Notes: a model not told the origin generated them from the sequence alone. Positions 47,589 to 59,027 are shown, counted from the stretch's first letter. The stretch: 64,000 bases of DNA from Symsagittifera roscoffensis (GCF_963678635.1 NC_087070.1:49211467-49275466); one strand, 5' to 3'. Numbers and translations: made by a program.

Positions 47589-49796
47589 ATGATACGACTT
47601 CTGCTGTTAATTGCGGTAATCAGCAGCTGTTGTGTATGTGATATCTCGGAGATACTCCCGGTTTGCGACGCCGTTGGAAGTGAGCCCGCCGATTTAACTA
47701 CTCTGATTCAGTCTCTTGACGAGGGCATTGGACTGCACATTGAAAGCTCGTGTGTTTTTGTCAAAGAGACTGATCGGTCGAATTTTTCAGTCGAAGAGTT
47801 TCTGTACAAAGAAAAACTTCATTACGACGCTGGATTCTCTTCAAGTTCTGAAGCTAAAAAGTACGTTATAGTTCTGGATGGATCGAAAGGTTTTGTTGCC
47901 AGTTTGAAGAAAAGAGGATCGAATTGTGAAAAGAAAACGAGTGTCAGCCAATGGGACAACAAATCAGCCAGTTTGCTCAATGATACGATCTCCGAAGAAT
48001 ACGTCTCTCTGGCTTGGATCTTTCAAAATGCAGATCAACGAACTTGGACCCGAACAGTCTCAGAAAAGGAAAGAATGGTCAAGTTCGTCTCGTGTTCCTC
48101 GGGTGGCTATCCGAGTATTCAGTTCAACTTCCTGAGAATGAACGAGGACAATTCGGTTACTTTGGGATCCCTGTTAGAAGTGATGGTCGCATTTAGCTCC
48201 AATGAGTACTCTTTGTTCAGTGTGTACGAAATGGACTATATCTTCAAAAATGAATCTTCATTGGAACAACTTGAGCAAAACTTTGGACTTTTCCAACCCC
48301 CAACAGGAGAAACTTGCGACAATTATTTAAAGGAAGGTGTCAACGAAGAGACTTTACCGACAGTTAAGAAGTTTCCCGACGCTGTGTCGTTGTCGTCAGA
48401 AATTGTCGATTTCGGCGCCAAGAAAATCTCATACACTCGCGAAGTGTATAGTTTCGCCCAGAATTTATCCCGAATCGAGCTTCATTCTGGGGGTCGGGCC
48501 GCGAATTTTGTCTCTCCTCGGTTCAACGAGCCAACTGCAAAGAATCATCCAGTCACTATGATACATGACTTCAAATCAGGCTTGGTTTTTGTGATTGACA
48601 TGCAAAGTGATTTCTGTGAAATTCTGTCAATGGAAGATTACTACCGAAATAACGATGATATTCCTCCAGATATGAATCCGGGCTGCACAAGCGAATCGAG
48701 CAATGAGGACCATTGCATGGACATGTACCATCCGTACGAAATACACTCCTTCAAAGACTACAAATACGCGGGGAAATGTGTTTCTCAAGGTCAAATTCCA
48801 GGATTTAAGTTCATTATGGATAAGAGACCACTTGTCCATGAAGCCTGTTTTGCAGACGGGACTTGGTCCATTGGATATGTACAAAAGAGTTCGAATTTTT
48901 TCGACCAGTATTCGCTGCCGTTTTACATTAAGACTTATAACATGTCTGCCAACCGAACCAGTCCTGATTTTGAGCCACATCTTTTGAAAGTTGTTCATTT
49001 TTATGATGTAGATTTTACGCCTCCCGACGCTTCTTATTTCGACATATCCAAATGCTTCGGGGCTCCAGACGAATCAAAGCATTATCTTGTGCAAACAACA
49101 GGGCGGACTCAGCGTTGTGAGGATGAAGATTGCGATATCGAAGCCGATAGTTCCGAGTCACCGCTTTTCTATAAGATTTCACTATTTACGTCTAAGTTGC
49201 GATCTTCTCTTGCGGAGAAATTAAATGTTGCTCCGATTCGTATTTTTGACCTGTTCGTGGAAGAACCTGAGAGTTCGCTAGAATGGGCGGACCACGATTT
49301 GATAGTCGGATTTGGACTTCTTGATATAGATTATCAATACTTGACTTCGGAAGCAAATCAACTTTCGTTCAAACAGGCCAGGGATCAGTACCGACCCTTG
49401 AAAAAAGTAGAAGAAGACATAGCGAATCTTCTAGCATCCGACGATGGGTTCAAAATAGTCTTTCATTGGAATGATTCATACTTTTTCAAAGACGAATCAG
49501 TGGAGGGCAAACCAACAATAACAAAGGAAGCTGTTTTCCAGGAAACAATAACGGTCACAACCATGAAAAAGATTGACCAACAGAGCTTCAATGAAATGAG
49601 TAAGGCCGCGGACGAGGTCTTGGAAACTGAGAATGCGGCGAACGCGGCTGCAGCCGAGGGAGGAATCGGGGCGGGTGCTGTTGTCGCAGTGGCGTTTCTG
49701 ATGGCGATTCTCGGCGTCGCCATTGGCATCGCTGTCGGCTATAAGCTGTGGAAAAGTGGAACTTCCTTCGGCTACACAATTCATACTAACATCTAG
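47589..49796 (+). CDS. Type I membrane glycoprotein, LolA-like extracellular family
   Basis: The only intact long gene: 735 codons in one exon, with GC content clearly above its surroundings. Residues 1-18 form a signal peptide (MIRLLLLIAVISSCCVC). The extracellular part has at least two similar beta-rich modules. The second shows EVYSF (about 284), TMIHDFKSGLVFVID (about 321) and a Cys at about 341. A following module runs from YAGKC (about 392) to FDISKC (about 484). RIFDLF and VGFGLLDID lie at about 550-577. A Gly/Ala-rich helix at about 694-718 is the membrane segment, with a ~17-residue cytoplasmic tail. Many N-glycosylation sequons are present. The repeated 'hDf..G..fviD....C' pattern and the C-terminal layout match invertebrate LolA-like proteins, whose role is unknown; lipid binding is suggested only by fold. 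The start is the first ATG, followed at once by the signal peptide. Confidence 0.85.
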   Translation: MIRLLLLIAVISSCCVCDISEILPVCDAVGSEPADLTTLIQSLDEGIGLHIESSCVFVKETDRSNFSVEEFLYKEKLHYDAGFSSSSEAKKYVIVLDGSKGFVASLKKRGSNCEKKTSVSQWDNKSASLLNDTISEEYVSLAWIFQNADQRTWTRTVSEKERMVKFVSCSSGGYPSIQFNFLRMNEDNSVTLGSLLEVMVAFSSNEYSLFSVYEMDYIFKNESSLEQLEQNFGLFQPPTGETCDNYLKEGVNEETLPTVKKFPDAVSLSSEIVDFGAKKISYTREVYSFAQNLSRIELHSGGRAANFVSPRFNEPTAKNHPVTMIHDFKSGLVFVIDMQSDFCEILSMEDYYRNNDDIPPDMNPGCTSESSNEDHCMDMYHPYEIHSFKDYKYAGKCVSQGQIPGFKFIMDKRPLVHEACFADGTWSIGYVQKSSNFFDQYSLPFYIKTYNMSANRTSPDFEPHLLKVVHFYDVDFTPPDASYFDISKCFGAPDESKHYLVQTTGRTQRCEDEDCDIEADSSESPLFYKISLFTSKLRSSLAEKLNVAPIRIFDLFVEEPESSLEWADHDLIVGFGLLDIDYQYLTSEANQLSFKQARDQYRPLKKVEEDIANLLASDDGFKIVFHWNDSYFFKDESVEGKPTITKEAVFQETITVTTMKKIDQQSFNEMSKAADEVLETENAANAAAAEGGIGAGAVVAVAFLMAILGVAIGIAVGYKLWKSGTSFGYTIHTNI

Positions 49797-50169
49797 TTCT
49801 AGCTATGGCTTCACACGGATCCAGTTGAATATCAAAATTACTTAGCGATTTTTTTTGCATAAATACAAACTGGAAAAATGGCGTTTTTAGATGCAAAAAT
49901 GACTGAGTTTTCCATTGAACTTGAGTTTACTTAAATTTAGATAGGAGCTAATATTTGCCATAATTGCGATTCAAAATTTAATGGCGATTTTTATTTATAT
50001 TGAGCAGAAGTTAGTCTTATTTCAACCATACTAACTATAAATCGATAGTTTTTTTTGTATTCTTATTGAATTGATACGCGGCAAAAGATGTAAGGTTGGG
50101 AAAAAAATTCAATTTCCAAAAAGAAAACTTCTCGATCTTTCTTTTTCCAGTTTCTTTATTACATTTTAT
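49797..50169. other. 3' flank of the gene
   Basis: AT-rich, with no open frame of note. No canonical AATAAA was found close to the stop; 'cataaa' at about 49858 is the nearest variant poly(A) signal. Confidence 0.4.
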
Positions 50170-50262
50170 GGATCTACTTAACAATCTCCCCCCCCCCCCC
50201 CTATTGTACCTACTAAAGAATCTCCCCCCTTTCAAGAAAAGGGGGGATTGTTAAGTAGATCC
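50170..50262. mobile_element. 93-bp palindromic MITE
   Basis: The ends GGATCTACTTAACAATC and GATTGTTAAGTAGATCC are perfect reverse complements, followed inward by C-runs and G-runs that also pair. The flanks are CATTTTAT (50162-50169) and CATTTTTG (50263-50270), a likely 8-bp target duplication with two changes. A diverged relative lies at 63487-63542. Confidence 0.7.
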
Positions 50263-50270
50263 CATTTTTG

Positions 50271-51165
50271 TTGTTTGCTACCCACTCCATCCCTGAAAAC
50301 ATAAAGTGAAAGATTCCAGAATAGCTCATTGAAATTTAACGTAAGACAACTATCCCATTAGTGCTTTTGAATATATCATTTTAATAGATGTGCTTGATAT
50401 ATTTGTTAATCAAATGTACATGAGAGCTTTATTTGAATTTCTCATGCAAATAATAGCTATTTTACCTCCCTCTATCTGCGACTTGTAAAATTGTGACTTA
50501 AAATGTCCGATTATAATAAAAATGCTCAATCATTTGCTGTTTGAAAAGTAAAATCCCGATAATAGTAAAAAATGAGATGTCTTGCTTGTTGCATATCAAA
50601 TCACTCTGCGAAATTTAAAGCATGCGCATTTTCCTTTTGTCTCTGTTTCCCTGCTTACTTTCCGCGATGGTGCTGGCATATGTTTCAACCACACAAATCA
50701 TCTACCAACTGATTTTTTTTCCAGAAACATCAATGATTGAAAATAGTTTCACGAGAATTGGTCCAAATTAGTTTGGAAAATTGTTCTTCGCAGATCTGCG
50801 CTATAACCTTGTGTTAATTTCTACTTGCTGTATAAATTGCTTAAATATTTTTTTATTCGACTGTTTTAGCTAAATTTTTTGAGTTGTGGCTCCGAAGCCA
50901 AGAGTAGGTTATTGGGCGTGTTTTTCTTTGAAAATTTTCATCGTTCTTCTTAAGACAGTTTGAATTAACACTAAAACTTCAAAAGATAAAGCGAGATTGG
51001 ACAGGTCAAGGTCAAATGTCTTGACAAAGTAGACCAGCCGTACAATCCCCCCACCCAATCGATTTATGGGGGAGAAAATATGGATTTTTCATGAGCTAAC
51101 TTGGAGTATTGCCTAGATTCTTTCAAAATTAACCGTATTACTGAAAAAATTGAACTAAAATTTTA
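50271..51165. other. No gene seen
   Basis: AT-rich intergenic DNA. A stretch near 50998-51025 resembles the 'aggtcaatgtcaaatgtct' segment of the dispersed repeats. Nothing else is recognised. Confidence 0.5.
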
Positions 51166-51173
51166 ATCTGGGC

Positions 51174-51519
51174 CAAGGCTGTCATATTGTTAACTAAAAC
51201 GTTTTTAACACGTTAACATGTTATCTAAATAAAAAGAACACATTAAAAATCGAGCTGTTTAAAGAGAAAAGCCAGCTCTCCAGCCTTCTCGACGGCCAAA
51301 GAACTTCGGAGTTTTTCATAGGTGAGTCCGAGAGTTGAGAAACACCGTTCCAATCCTGCATTGGATGAGATAGCATTGGCCTAGTCGAGTAATTTTTTCA
51401 ATGAAATATGAAAAAGGACTGCATTCGAAATGGAAGCTCAAAATGTTAAAAACACTGTGTTAATAGCATGTTAAGTATAGGTCTTTTAATAACACCTTGT
51501 TAATAACATGACAACCCTA
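51174..51519 (-). mobile_element. hAT deletion derivative, 346 bp
   Basis: The termini read CAAGGCTGTCAT and, inverted from the right end, TAGGGTTGTCAT, and stay similar for about 20 bp. The flanks are ATCTGGGC (51166-51173) and ATCTAGGT (51520-51527), an 8-bp target duplication with two changes. It contains the C-terminal hAT transposase fragment described separately, so it is an internally deleted hAT element. Confidence 0.82.
51248..51379 (-). pseudogene. hAT transposase C-terminal (dimerisation) fragment
   Basis: The minus strand encodes about 43 codons with the hallmark SSNAGLERCFSTLGLTYEKL, then LRSSL, then ELAFLF, ending in TAA. This is the conserved end of the hAT dimerisation domain, in which an 'S.A..ER.FS' box is followed by a buried helix with 'R..L' and 'l.FL'. 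A stop codon lies just upstream (near 51382), so no intact transposase exists here. Confidence 0.8.
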
Positions 51520-51527
51520 ATCTAGGT

Positions 51528-52935
51528 AACTAACACCAACCAAATGCAATCCCGCATAAAAAATGTAAAAACAATTTTCTTTGCGCGTTTGTATAAAATG
51601 ATTATATTATACATAGTTTTTTTTCAAAATTAATACATGCGTGGGGAGTGCATTCTATGGTAGGTCACTTGGGTGTGTGGGTGGTGGGTAGAGGTTGCTC
51701 GGTTGATCCGACTAAATTTTCAAAATTTATAGTGCTGGTTTAAATCCGGACAAAACGCACAAAGTTTCGAAATTTCAAAGGCTTTGTTTTCATATTGGGT
51801 TAAGATTCGACAAAACGTGAAGTGAACAAAATTAGCTCAGAATTTAAAGATAATAATATGGTGAAATTAATTTTCCAAAATTCACTGCTGAATTTTTCCC
51901 CAAAAACTGGTTATTTTGTTTTTCTTTAGTTAATCAAGAATTACGCTGAAACTACTGTTAATTGATGAGAAATTGATATCGAAAGAAACCTCTTCCACTG
52001 CACGGATTCCAAAAAATGTAATAAAAGAATAAATTTTTGGTTGATAGCCAATAGAGGTCATTTTTTATGGAAAAATTAAAATCTTTGCCTAAAAACTAAT
52101 TTAAAACGTTTTGCCGCCATTTTTCGGGAAATTTTACTTGCCAAAACCTTTGTCGGACTGTGTAACAAGCTTTTTTGTTATAATTTTCTCGTGTAACTCG
52201 GTGGTTTCAGTGTAATTCTTGATTATCTAAAAAAAAGTAAATAGACCCAATTTTTGGGGGAAAATTTGGCTGCCTAATTCGAAAAAAAAACTGGCGAAAC
52301 TCCAAGCAACTTTTGTTCTCTTTTTTTGTACGATCTTGACTCAATTTGAGCAATTTTTGTTCGTTGTGTCCGGTAAAATTAAATCAATACTTCACTTTAT
52401 TTGACGCTTCCTTTTTTGTGTCAGTAAAGAGTGTTTTGCTGTCATAAGTTGCTTGAAAATTTTTTTTTAACCCACAACCGATTCAAGTTACTGAAACAAC
52501 TTGAAATATAATAAGTGGCTAGACAATCTACCTAGCATTAATAATTGAAAGAATCATTTGACCTACTTTAGACGGATTTGCGTTTGAAGATGTTTCCAAA
52601 ATTACATGCAAACCTTGCTCACTTAGATTATTCTGCATATCCGAATGATTTGGTTTTCGCTATATCTCAAACTTTTTGCGATGCAATCAAGCTTTGAAAA
52701 GAAACATGAAATTATTCAAGTCTGATCGCTTGATGCTTGCTCGAAAGAACATTTTGTTTATGACACTGAAAATATTGCAAGAGAAAATTCAATTTGTAGC
52801 ACAGCATTTCAAGCTATCAAAACAATTTCTAATGATTTAGTTTAGATTACTTGATACTTTGCTTTAAAAAATTTTGTTTGCAGACCAGTTTGTGCTCAAA
52901 CGGCTTAAAATTTTTCAAAACTTCTTCAGTTTAGA
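51528..52935. other. No gene seen
   Basis: AT-rich intergenic DNA without sustained open frames, tandem repeats or recognisable transposon ends. Confidence 0.5.
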
Positions 52936-53002
52936 GGCATTTAGCCAAATGGTAGGGCGTTTACTTCGAATTCATCAGATCGTGTAATCGCGCCCCTGAC
53001 CA
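52936..53002 (+). repeat. Possible tRNA-derived SINE head
   Basis: TAGCCAAATGG at 52942-52952 matches the RNA polymerase III A box exactly. 'gatcgtgtaatcgcgcccctgacc' about 36 bp later resembles a mutated B box and tRNA 3' stem. The D-stem can pair (GCC/GGC), but the anticodon stem does not, so this is not a functional tRNA. Confidence 0.3.
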
Positions 53003-55014
53003 ATTATGACTGCAATAGTGGCACCATGTGAAAATTCTGTACGCAAAAACGGCCTTGAGTCGCAAAAAAAGAGATTCGCTCAACAAAATAACTCAGTATG
53101 GAATGTGAGGAAATAATAAAACGGACAATGCGTAGATAAGCTGGATAGCTTTTCATAGATCCTCTGCGCCTAGCAGAAACCACAATTATTATTAGTTTGC
53201 TTTAGAGATCTAGTTTTTAGAGAACCAATTCCAACTATCAAAACGGAGATGAAATTATGGTGAAGAAAAACCTAAGGAAAGACAAATACTGCATTTCTCT
53301 CTAAAAAAAGTTTGTTTACCTTGAAGCGGATAGCATGCACCAAAAATTTTTTTTCACAGTCTTAGCAAACTGATTGGCTGACGTTTCATCTTTCAGCCTA
53401 CTCACAAATTTTAGTTCCTCTGAAGATGCCTGTCAGTGTAAAACTTGGTCAATGCGTTAAGTCATTCCAATTGTCTTTCCTGAGTCTGTTAATTTGCAAA
53501 AACTAAGAACAACATTTTTCTACTTGGTTCTGATTGTCGATCCTGAAAACGTTTTTTAAGTATCTGTACAGTTCAGCGAATTCAAAATTAAACAAAATAG
53601 TTCAAAAGCAAATAACTCCAAACAATTGGTTTTTCAGTTTTACCTTAAAATTAATAGACGAAGTTTGTATTTTTTGATTTTCTAACCTGAAGGATGGTTT
53701 TTTATAACAAAACCACTCAATATTTTTTTTACCGGTAAGTAAAAATTAAATAAATTTTACTTTAAGTATTGATTGCTTTTAACTAATTTGAAAACACTTA
53801 CGCTCAACGGTTAAAATGTAAATAGAAAATATATGTTTTCTTTTTTTGTGTGTTAAGATTTTGAAAAACGGTAGAAATCCATATACCTTCATAATGTTCT
53901 GTATTCCACATTCGGAAATACACAAACGAAAAACATTAAGGAAAACACTCAAAGTTAACATCAAACTTTGTACCTACACTAGTTTAAATTAAGGCGCAAA
54001 TTCCAGATTTTACTCTCTAAAAGGCTGGTTTTCCAGTTTTGGACAACAGTTCTTTCGAAGTGCAGTAAAATTTTTACATTGACTTGGAGGTTACATTTTT
54101 TTTTCAACATGATCAGAGCTACCCCTCATGACATTACGAGGACAAACTGTGCACTGGATAGGAACAAAATTTGGTGTCTGTAGATTTCTGCAATCCGAGA
54201 AACAAGTTTTGTCGGAGTTTTTGTCGGAACAATCAAAGAAAACGAAAGAACAAAGGAAGAACAAAAAGAGCGTCCACTGAATCGTTGATAATGTAAAAAC
54301 TTATCGAAATTTGCTTATAGTTCACAAAAAAAACACAATGTTTGGGCTCGTTTTGGAAACTATCAATATTTGATTTCAGTTACCTAGCATTGTAATCCAG
54401 GCCTGAAACTGGCAGTTTTCCTCATCTGCATTAAGTTGTGCATCGTAATGAGTTTTTCTTGACTAAGCGGAAAAAAGTGCTTCATGTAAAATAATTAATG
54501 TAAAAATCAATGTAAAATAATTACCAAATTTGACTGTTTCTTTTTTTTAGTCGAAGTGAAAATTTTAGCGCAATTAAAAAAAAACTGGTTTTATCAGTCC
54601 CGGATTACATTGTTAAGTCATTGAAACTAAGTTTTGATAGTTTCACAGAGGGTAGCTTAGATATTTCGTTTTTGGTTTTTGTAAAAATTTCACTGAATTT
54701 CGTATAAAATCTTGTCCACAATGGACAACGAGAACAAGCATTTTAGAGACTATAATCCTAAAGTGCGCTCATTTTTGTCCACTAGTGGAGCAACAACAGA
54801 TTCAGATCTCTCAATTGATTTGTTCAATTTGCTTTGATGCCAAATTTGAAAAACTTGTGCGTTATTTGAAGCACTAAAGCAACATTTTCATTAGGCAATC
54901 AAGCAAAACAATTTAGGAAGGAAAAGTTGCATTTTACAGTTAAAAATGCTTAATGTTTTTTCAATTGTTTCACATCTGTTTCATACAAAACAAGCAAACA
55001 CTTATTTTGCATCG
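53003..55014. other. No gene seen
   Basis: AT-rich. The only open frame over 60 codons (53779-53964, minus) has no family signature. Confidence 0.5.
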
Positions 55015-55081
55015 CGAAAATTGTTCCAATCTCGACACTGCGTATCTCAATTTCAGACTCCACCTCTGAAATTTTTAATTG

Positions 55082-55215
55082 TATACCCCGTTATTGCAAC
55101 CGAAAAGGGGTAGGAGTTTTGTCCTCCTGTGTTCACAACGGGTAGGGACAATGTTCCTATACGTTGTGAACACAGGGGGATGAAATTGATCCTACCCGTT
55201 GCCAACACGGGGACA
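55082..55215. mobile_element. TACCCCG MITE, truncated copy
   Basis: Left part of the element described at 56873-57113, cut at about 55215 where sequence jumps to the coding relic. Contains inverted ~30-bp units built on 'cctacccgttg..aacac'. Confidence 0.6.
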
Positions 55216-55261
55216 AAATTATCATTGTCGCTACCGTCTTCGAAAAAAAAAAATTGGAAAG

Positions 55262-56505
55262 ACGTAGAATTAGTTCAATTGATTTGGAAATCGTTCATGA
55301 AGTTTATTTGACTGTAAAAAAAACCTATCTGGAAAACTCTGACCGTCGAAATTATTTTCTAGTAGCCTGTTCTCTATTTTTCACTTCTTTAGTGAAAAAG
55401 ATATTAATTATGACGTAGCCATCAAATTTAGACCATATGGAGGTCTTATTGGCATAGAAGATTCTTCACTGGACAAATGCTTGAAAAAAATCAAAATATT
55501 ACGACTGCATGCAATTTTACATAATGCCGCAGAATTTGTTTAACGAATTTTCCAACACTGGTCCCAATTACTGCTATATGCTACCCTGAATGTGTAATAA
55601 ACAGTCTGATTAGTGATTTGAGTGGTATTATTTTCTGCCTACTCATCAAACTAACCAGACCAGAACTCTATCAATTATTAGAATGTTGAGTGAACGATCA
55701 GTCGTGCTTGATTGGGAAGGATTTCGTAATAGAAAAATTTCTTTTATAGGTAAAGAAGTAGCCATCGCACTTTCTGATTATAGGGACTGTCTAAATTTTC
55801 AATCTCTAGTCCTTTTCAACTCACTTCCAAGACCTGAACAAAAAGCGTACATTTGCTTAACAAAAAATTTGCACGGAATCCACTGGGTAAGCGGTGATTA
55901 TTTATATTCGAACCTCAATCAGATTATTCAAAGTTTTTTTTTGAGAAAGCTTAACGCCTCATTTTACGCCAAAAAGAAAAATAGGAGTGAACTTCTTTCA
56001 AAGTACCTGGGTCGAAAATTGAGAATCTTGATGAATTGGGTTGCCCGAAAATTGAAAACTTACATTTCAAGGTTTATTCAATTTGCAATTGACCTTTACA
56101 TCATCACAACTCCAGGAATCGATGCGCCACGAAAAAAGTAAGGCTCTATGATTGGTTGGAAAATGATTAACAACGAGAGACTGGCAAAAGTTGAGACGTA
56201 ACTATCGCCAAATTTGGTATTATGGGCTTGGATGACTTCAAAGAGTGACATCAAATTATCTTTGACCAGAACAGAAAGAATGGATAGCCGAGGTCAAATG
56301 GTGCAGCGGAAAGATTATATTATACTTTCAGGAGAAGAATTGTCTACTTGAAAAAGGCTTTTTCCCGGTGATTGACCAAATCATCCACTTTCAACGATAC
56401 AAATTTATTCAAGAAGTTAGCCAGCAAACGAAGAGCTTATCTTCCCAGGCTAGTCTAGAAACCCAAACGTCAACCGAGAGTTCAAGTGAATCTCAGCAGC
56501 AGTGA
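55262..56505 (+). pseudogene. Broken ~400-codon gene of unknown family, copy 1 (possible endogenous viral element)
   Basis: Open pieces follow one another on the plus strand in shifting frames: about 55262-55415, 55410-55540, 55560-55690, 55683-56141, then pieces to the TGA near 56505. The longest (152 codons) contains LTKNLHGIHWVSGDYLY, a basic central region and RFIQFAIDLYI. The end is Ser/Thr/Gln-rich. The copy at 57780-59027 keeps the same order. I do not recognise the family. Length and single-exon form fit an integrated RNA-virus nucleoprotein, or a structural gene of the DNA-virus-like cluster next door, but no diagnostic motif is visible. No intact protein can be made. Confidence 0.55.
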
Positions 56506-56800
56506 CCTACGTAATGATGTTCAGAAACTAGTGAGAAAAACTAGTGAGATACTATAAAATTGTATCTCATGCCAAAATTGATAATGTCCCAGCCAATTTT
56601 GTAGTTGAAATAAATAATAATGTCAATCAAATAACTAACGATTGTACATGTTATACTCGCTTCGAGATTTTTTGTTGTTCATAAGTATAAATAAGTCATT
56701 TTTATGACATCAAAATATTTTTATATATCTTCTTAAGAAACAGTTGATATAGATAAAGAGACGGAGATGGAAAGAGAGAAAGCTAATGAGGGAAATCAAA
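56506..56800. other. 3' flank of the coding relic, unit 1
   Basis: AT-rich, with aataaataataatg and a 'cgcttcgagattttttgttgtt' stretch, both repeated after copy 2 at 59028-59300. Confidence 0.6.
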
Positions 56801-56872
56801 TCGCGAAAATTGTTCGAATCTCGACACTGCGTATCTCAATTTCAGACTCCTCCTCGGAAATTTTTAATTGTA

Positions 56873-57113
56873 TACCCCGTTATTGCAACGAAAAGGGGGT
56901 AGCAGTTTTGTCCTCCTGTGTTCACAACAGGTAGGGACAATGTTCCTACACGTTGTGAACACAGGGGGATGAAATTGATCCTACCCGTTGCCAACACGGG
57001 AAAAAATTATCATTGTCCCTACCCATTGCGAAAACAGGGGACAAAATTGTCCCTATCCGTTGCAAACACAGGGAGACAAATCCCCCCCCCCCCCTTATTG
57101 TCATGGCGGGGTA
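56873..57113. mobile_element. TACCCCG-ended MITE with internal 33-bp minisatellite
   Basis: The ends TACCCCGTTATTGCAA and, inverted, TACCCCGCCATGACAA are similar for about 28 bp. TA occurs on both sides (56871-56872, 57114-57115), as for TA-targeting elements. Inside, units of about 33 bp ('cctacccgttgc.aacac.ggggacaaaattgtc') are repeated three times, with inverted relatives at the left. Confidence 0.6.
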
Positions 57114-57115
57114 TA

Positions 57116-57765
57116 TTTCCTTTTATTCAACTTGGTAAATTAGCGCATAATATACACTGAGGCTTCAACTGAATATTTTGAACGAAGCTGAAAAGTATAA
57201 GATTCAGATAGCACTAACCAAAAATGGAATGTTGTCGTTCGTTGTCTTCTGTGTATTGACAAAAAAGAAATAACGATGGTAAAATGGTCCACTATTGAAT
57301 TAAGCAAAACGACTCTAATGGTAAATTGGCACACTGAAGATATGCATAGTGAGAAGTTATAGTTCATCGTTTTTTCGATAGATGTCAGATCAAAAAACAA
57401 AAATAGCTCAGTGTCGTCAAATAGTTTTTATCTCCCAGGTGAGAAAAAATTGCAAATGAAGAATAAGGTCAAAATTGTGTAGAAAATTTTAATTTGAATG
57501 ATTTCCCAAATAACATGGCGTATTTAAGCAAAACAGAAACATGGAAACGAGACTGATCTGACCATTGCTACTCAGAAAATACATCTGATTTCTTGTTCGA
57601 TGTCAACACTATGCTGATGAAAAAAAGGGTGGAGCGTAAAATTAGGCATTGCAAAAACTGACGGTTGTTTATTTGAATATATATCAACGAGATATAGAAA
57701 TCAGCAAGTGCTATCTACATGGTTATTTTTACATCCACTGGCTTGAAATTCAGTAGATTCAAATC
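57116..57765. other. Segment present only in unit 2, no gene seen
   Basis: AT-rich; the minus frame 57140-57400 has no recognisable features. It probably represents ancestral flank deleted from unit 1. Confidence 0.5.
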
Positions 57766-57779
57766 GTCTTCAAAAAAAA

Positions 57780-59027
57780 GAAATTGGAAAGACGTAGAAT
57801 TAGTTCAATTGACTTGGAAATCGTTCATGAAGTTTATTTGACTGTAAAAAAAACCTATCTGGAAAATTCTGACCGTCGAAATTATTTTCTAGCAGCCTGT
57901 TCTCTATTTATCTTCTGTAGTAAAAACGATATTTATTATGACGTAGCCATCAAATTTAGACCATATGGAGGTCTTATTGGATTAGAAGATTCTTCACTGG
58001 ACAAATGCTTGAAAAAACCAAATTTTACGACTGCATGCAATTTTACATAATGCCGCAGATTTTGTTTAACGAATTTTATAACACTGGTCCTAATTATTGC
58101 TATATGCTACCCTGCATGTGTAATAAACAGTCTGATTAGTAATTTGAGTGGTATTACTTTCTGCCTACTCATCAAACTAACCAGATCAGAACTCTATCAA
58201 TTATTAGAATGTTGAGTGAACGATCAGTCGTGCTTGATTGGGAAAGATTTCGCAATAGTAAACTACTTTTATAGGTAAAGAAGTAGCCATCGCACTTTCT
58301 GATTATAGTGATTGTCTAAATTTTCAATCTCTTGTCTTTTTCAACTCACTTCCAAGACCTGAATAAAAAGCGTACACTTGGTTAACAAAAAATTTGCACG
58401 GAATCCACTGGGTAAGCGGTGATTATTTATATTCGAACCTCAATCAGATTATTCAAAGTTTTTTTTGAGAAAGCTTAACGCCTCAATTTACGCCAAAAGA
58501 AAAATAAGACTGAACTTCTTTCAAAGTACCTGGGTCGAAAATTGAGAATCTTGATGAATTGGGTTGCCCGAAATTTGAAAACTTACATTTCAAGGTTTAT
58601 TCAATTTGCAATTGACCTTTACATCATCACAACTGCAGGAATCGGTGCGCCCTGAAAAAAGTAAGGCAATTTTGATTGGTTGGAAAATGATTAACAACCA
58701 GAGACTGGCAAAAGTTGAGACGTAACTATCGCCAAAATTAGTATTATGGGCTTGGATGACTTCAAAGAGTGACATCAAATTATCTTTGACCGGAACAAAA
58801 AAATGGATAGCCGAGGTCAAATAGTGCAGCGGAAAGATTATATTATACTTTCAGGAGAAGAACTTTCTACTTCAAAAAGGCTTTTCCCGGTGATTGACCA
58901 AATCATCCACTTTCAACGATACAAATTTATTCAAGAAGTTGGCCAGCAAACGAAGAGCTTATCTTCCCAGGCTAGTCTAGAAACCCAAACGTCAACCGAG
59001 AATTCAAGTGAATCTCAGCAGCAGTGA
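57780..59027 (+). pseudogene. Broken ~400-codon gene of unknown family, copy 2
   Basis: Same order of pieces as 55262-56505. The first piece (57784-58050) is intact across the region where copy 1 is frameshifted and contains YDVAIKFRPYGGLIGLEDSS. The middle part (about 58210-58655) is more damaged than in copy 1, with stops and frame shifts. The last piece (58803-59027) is open and ends in a Ser/Thr/Gln-rich tail before TGA. The two copies carry different lesions, so they decayed after duplication. Function unknown. Confidence 0.55.

Larger units (their letters stand above)
55015..56800 (+). repeat. Tandem duplication unit 1, with virus-like coding relic
   Basis: Begins 'catcgcgaaaattgttccaat' and is repeated from 56801 with about 90% or more identity by eye. 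Compared with unit 2 it lacks about 750 bp between the TACCCCG repeat and the coding part. It includes the coding relic at 55262-56505 and a 3' flank with aataaataataatg. Confidence 0.85.

Noticed and set aside
48627-49784. Several minus-strand and off-frame ORFs inside the 47589-49796 gene
   Set aside because: Shadows of the higher-GC coding sequence.
55129-55311. 60-codon frame repeated at 56918-57160
   Set aside because: It is a translation of the MITE minisatellite running into an out-of-frame part of the coding relic.
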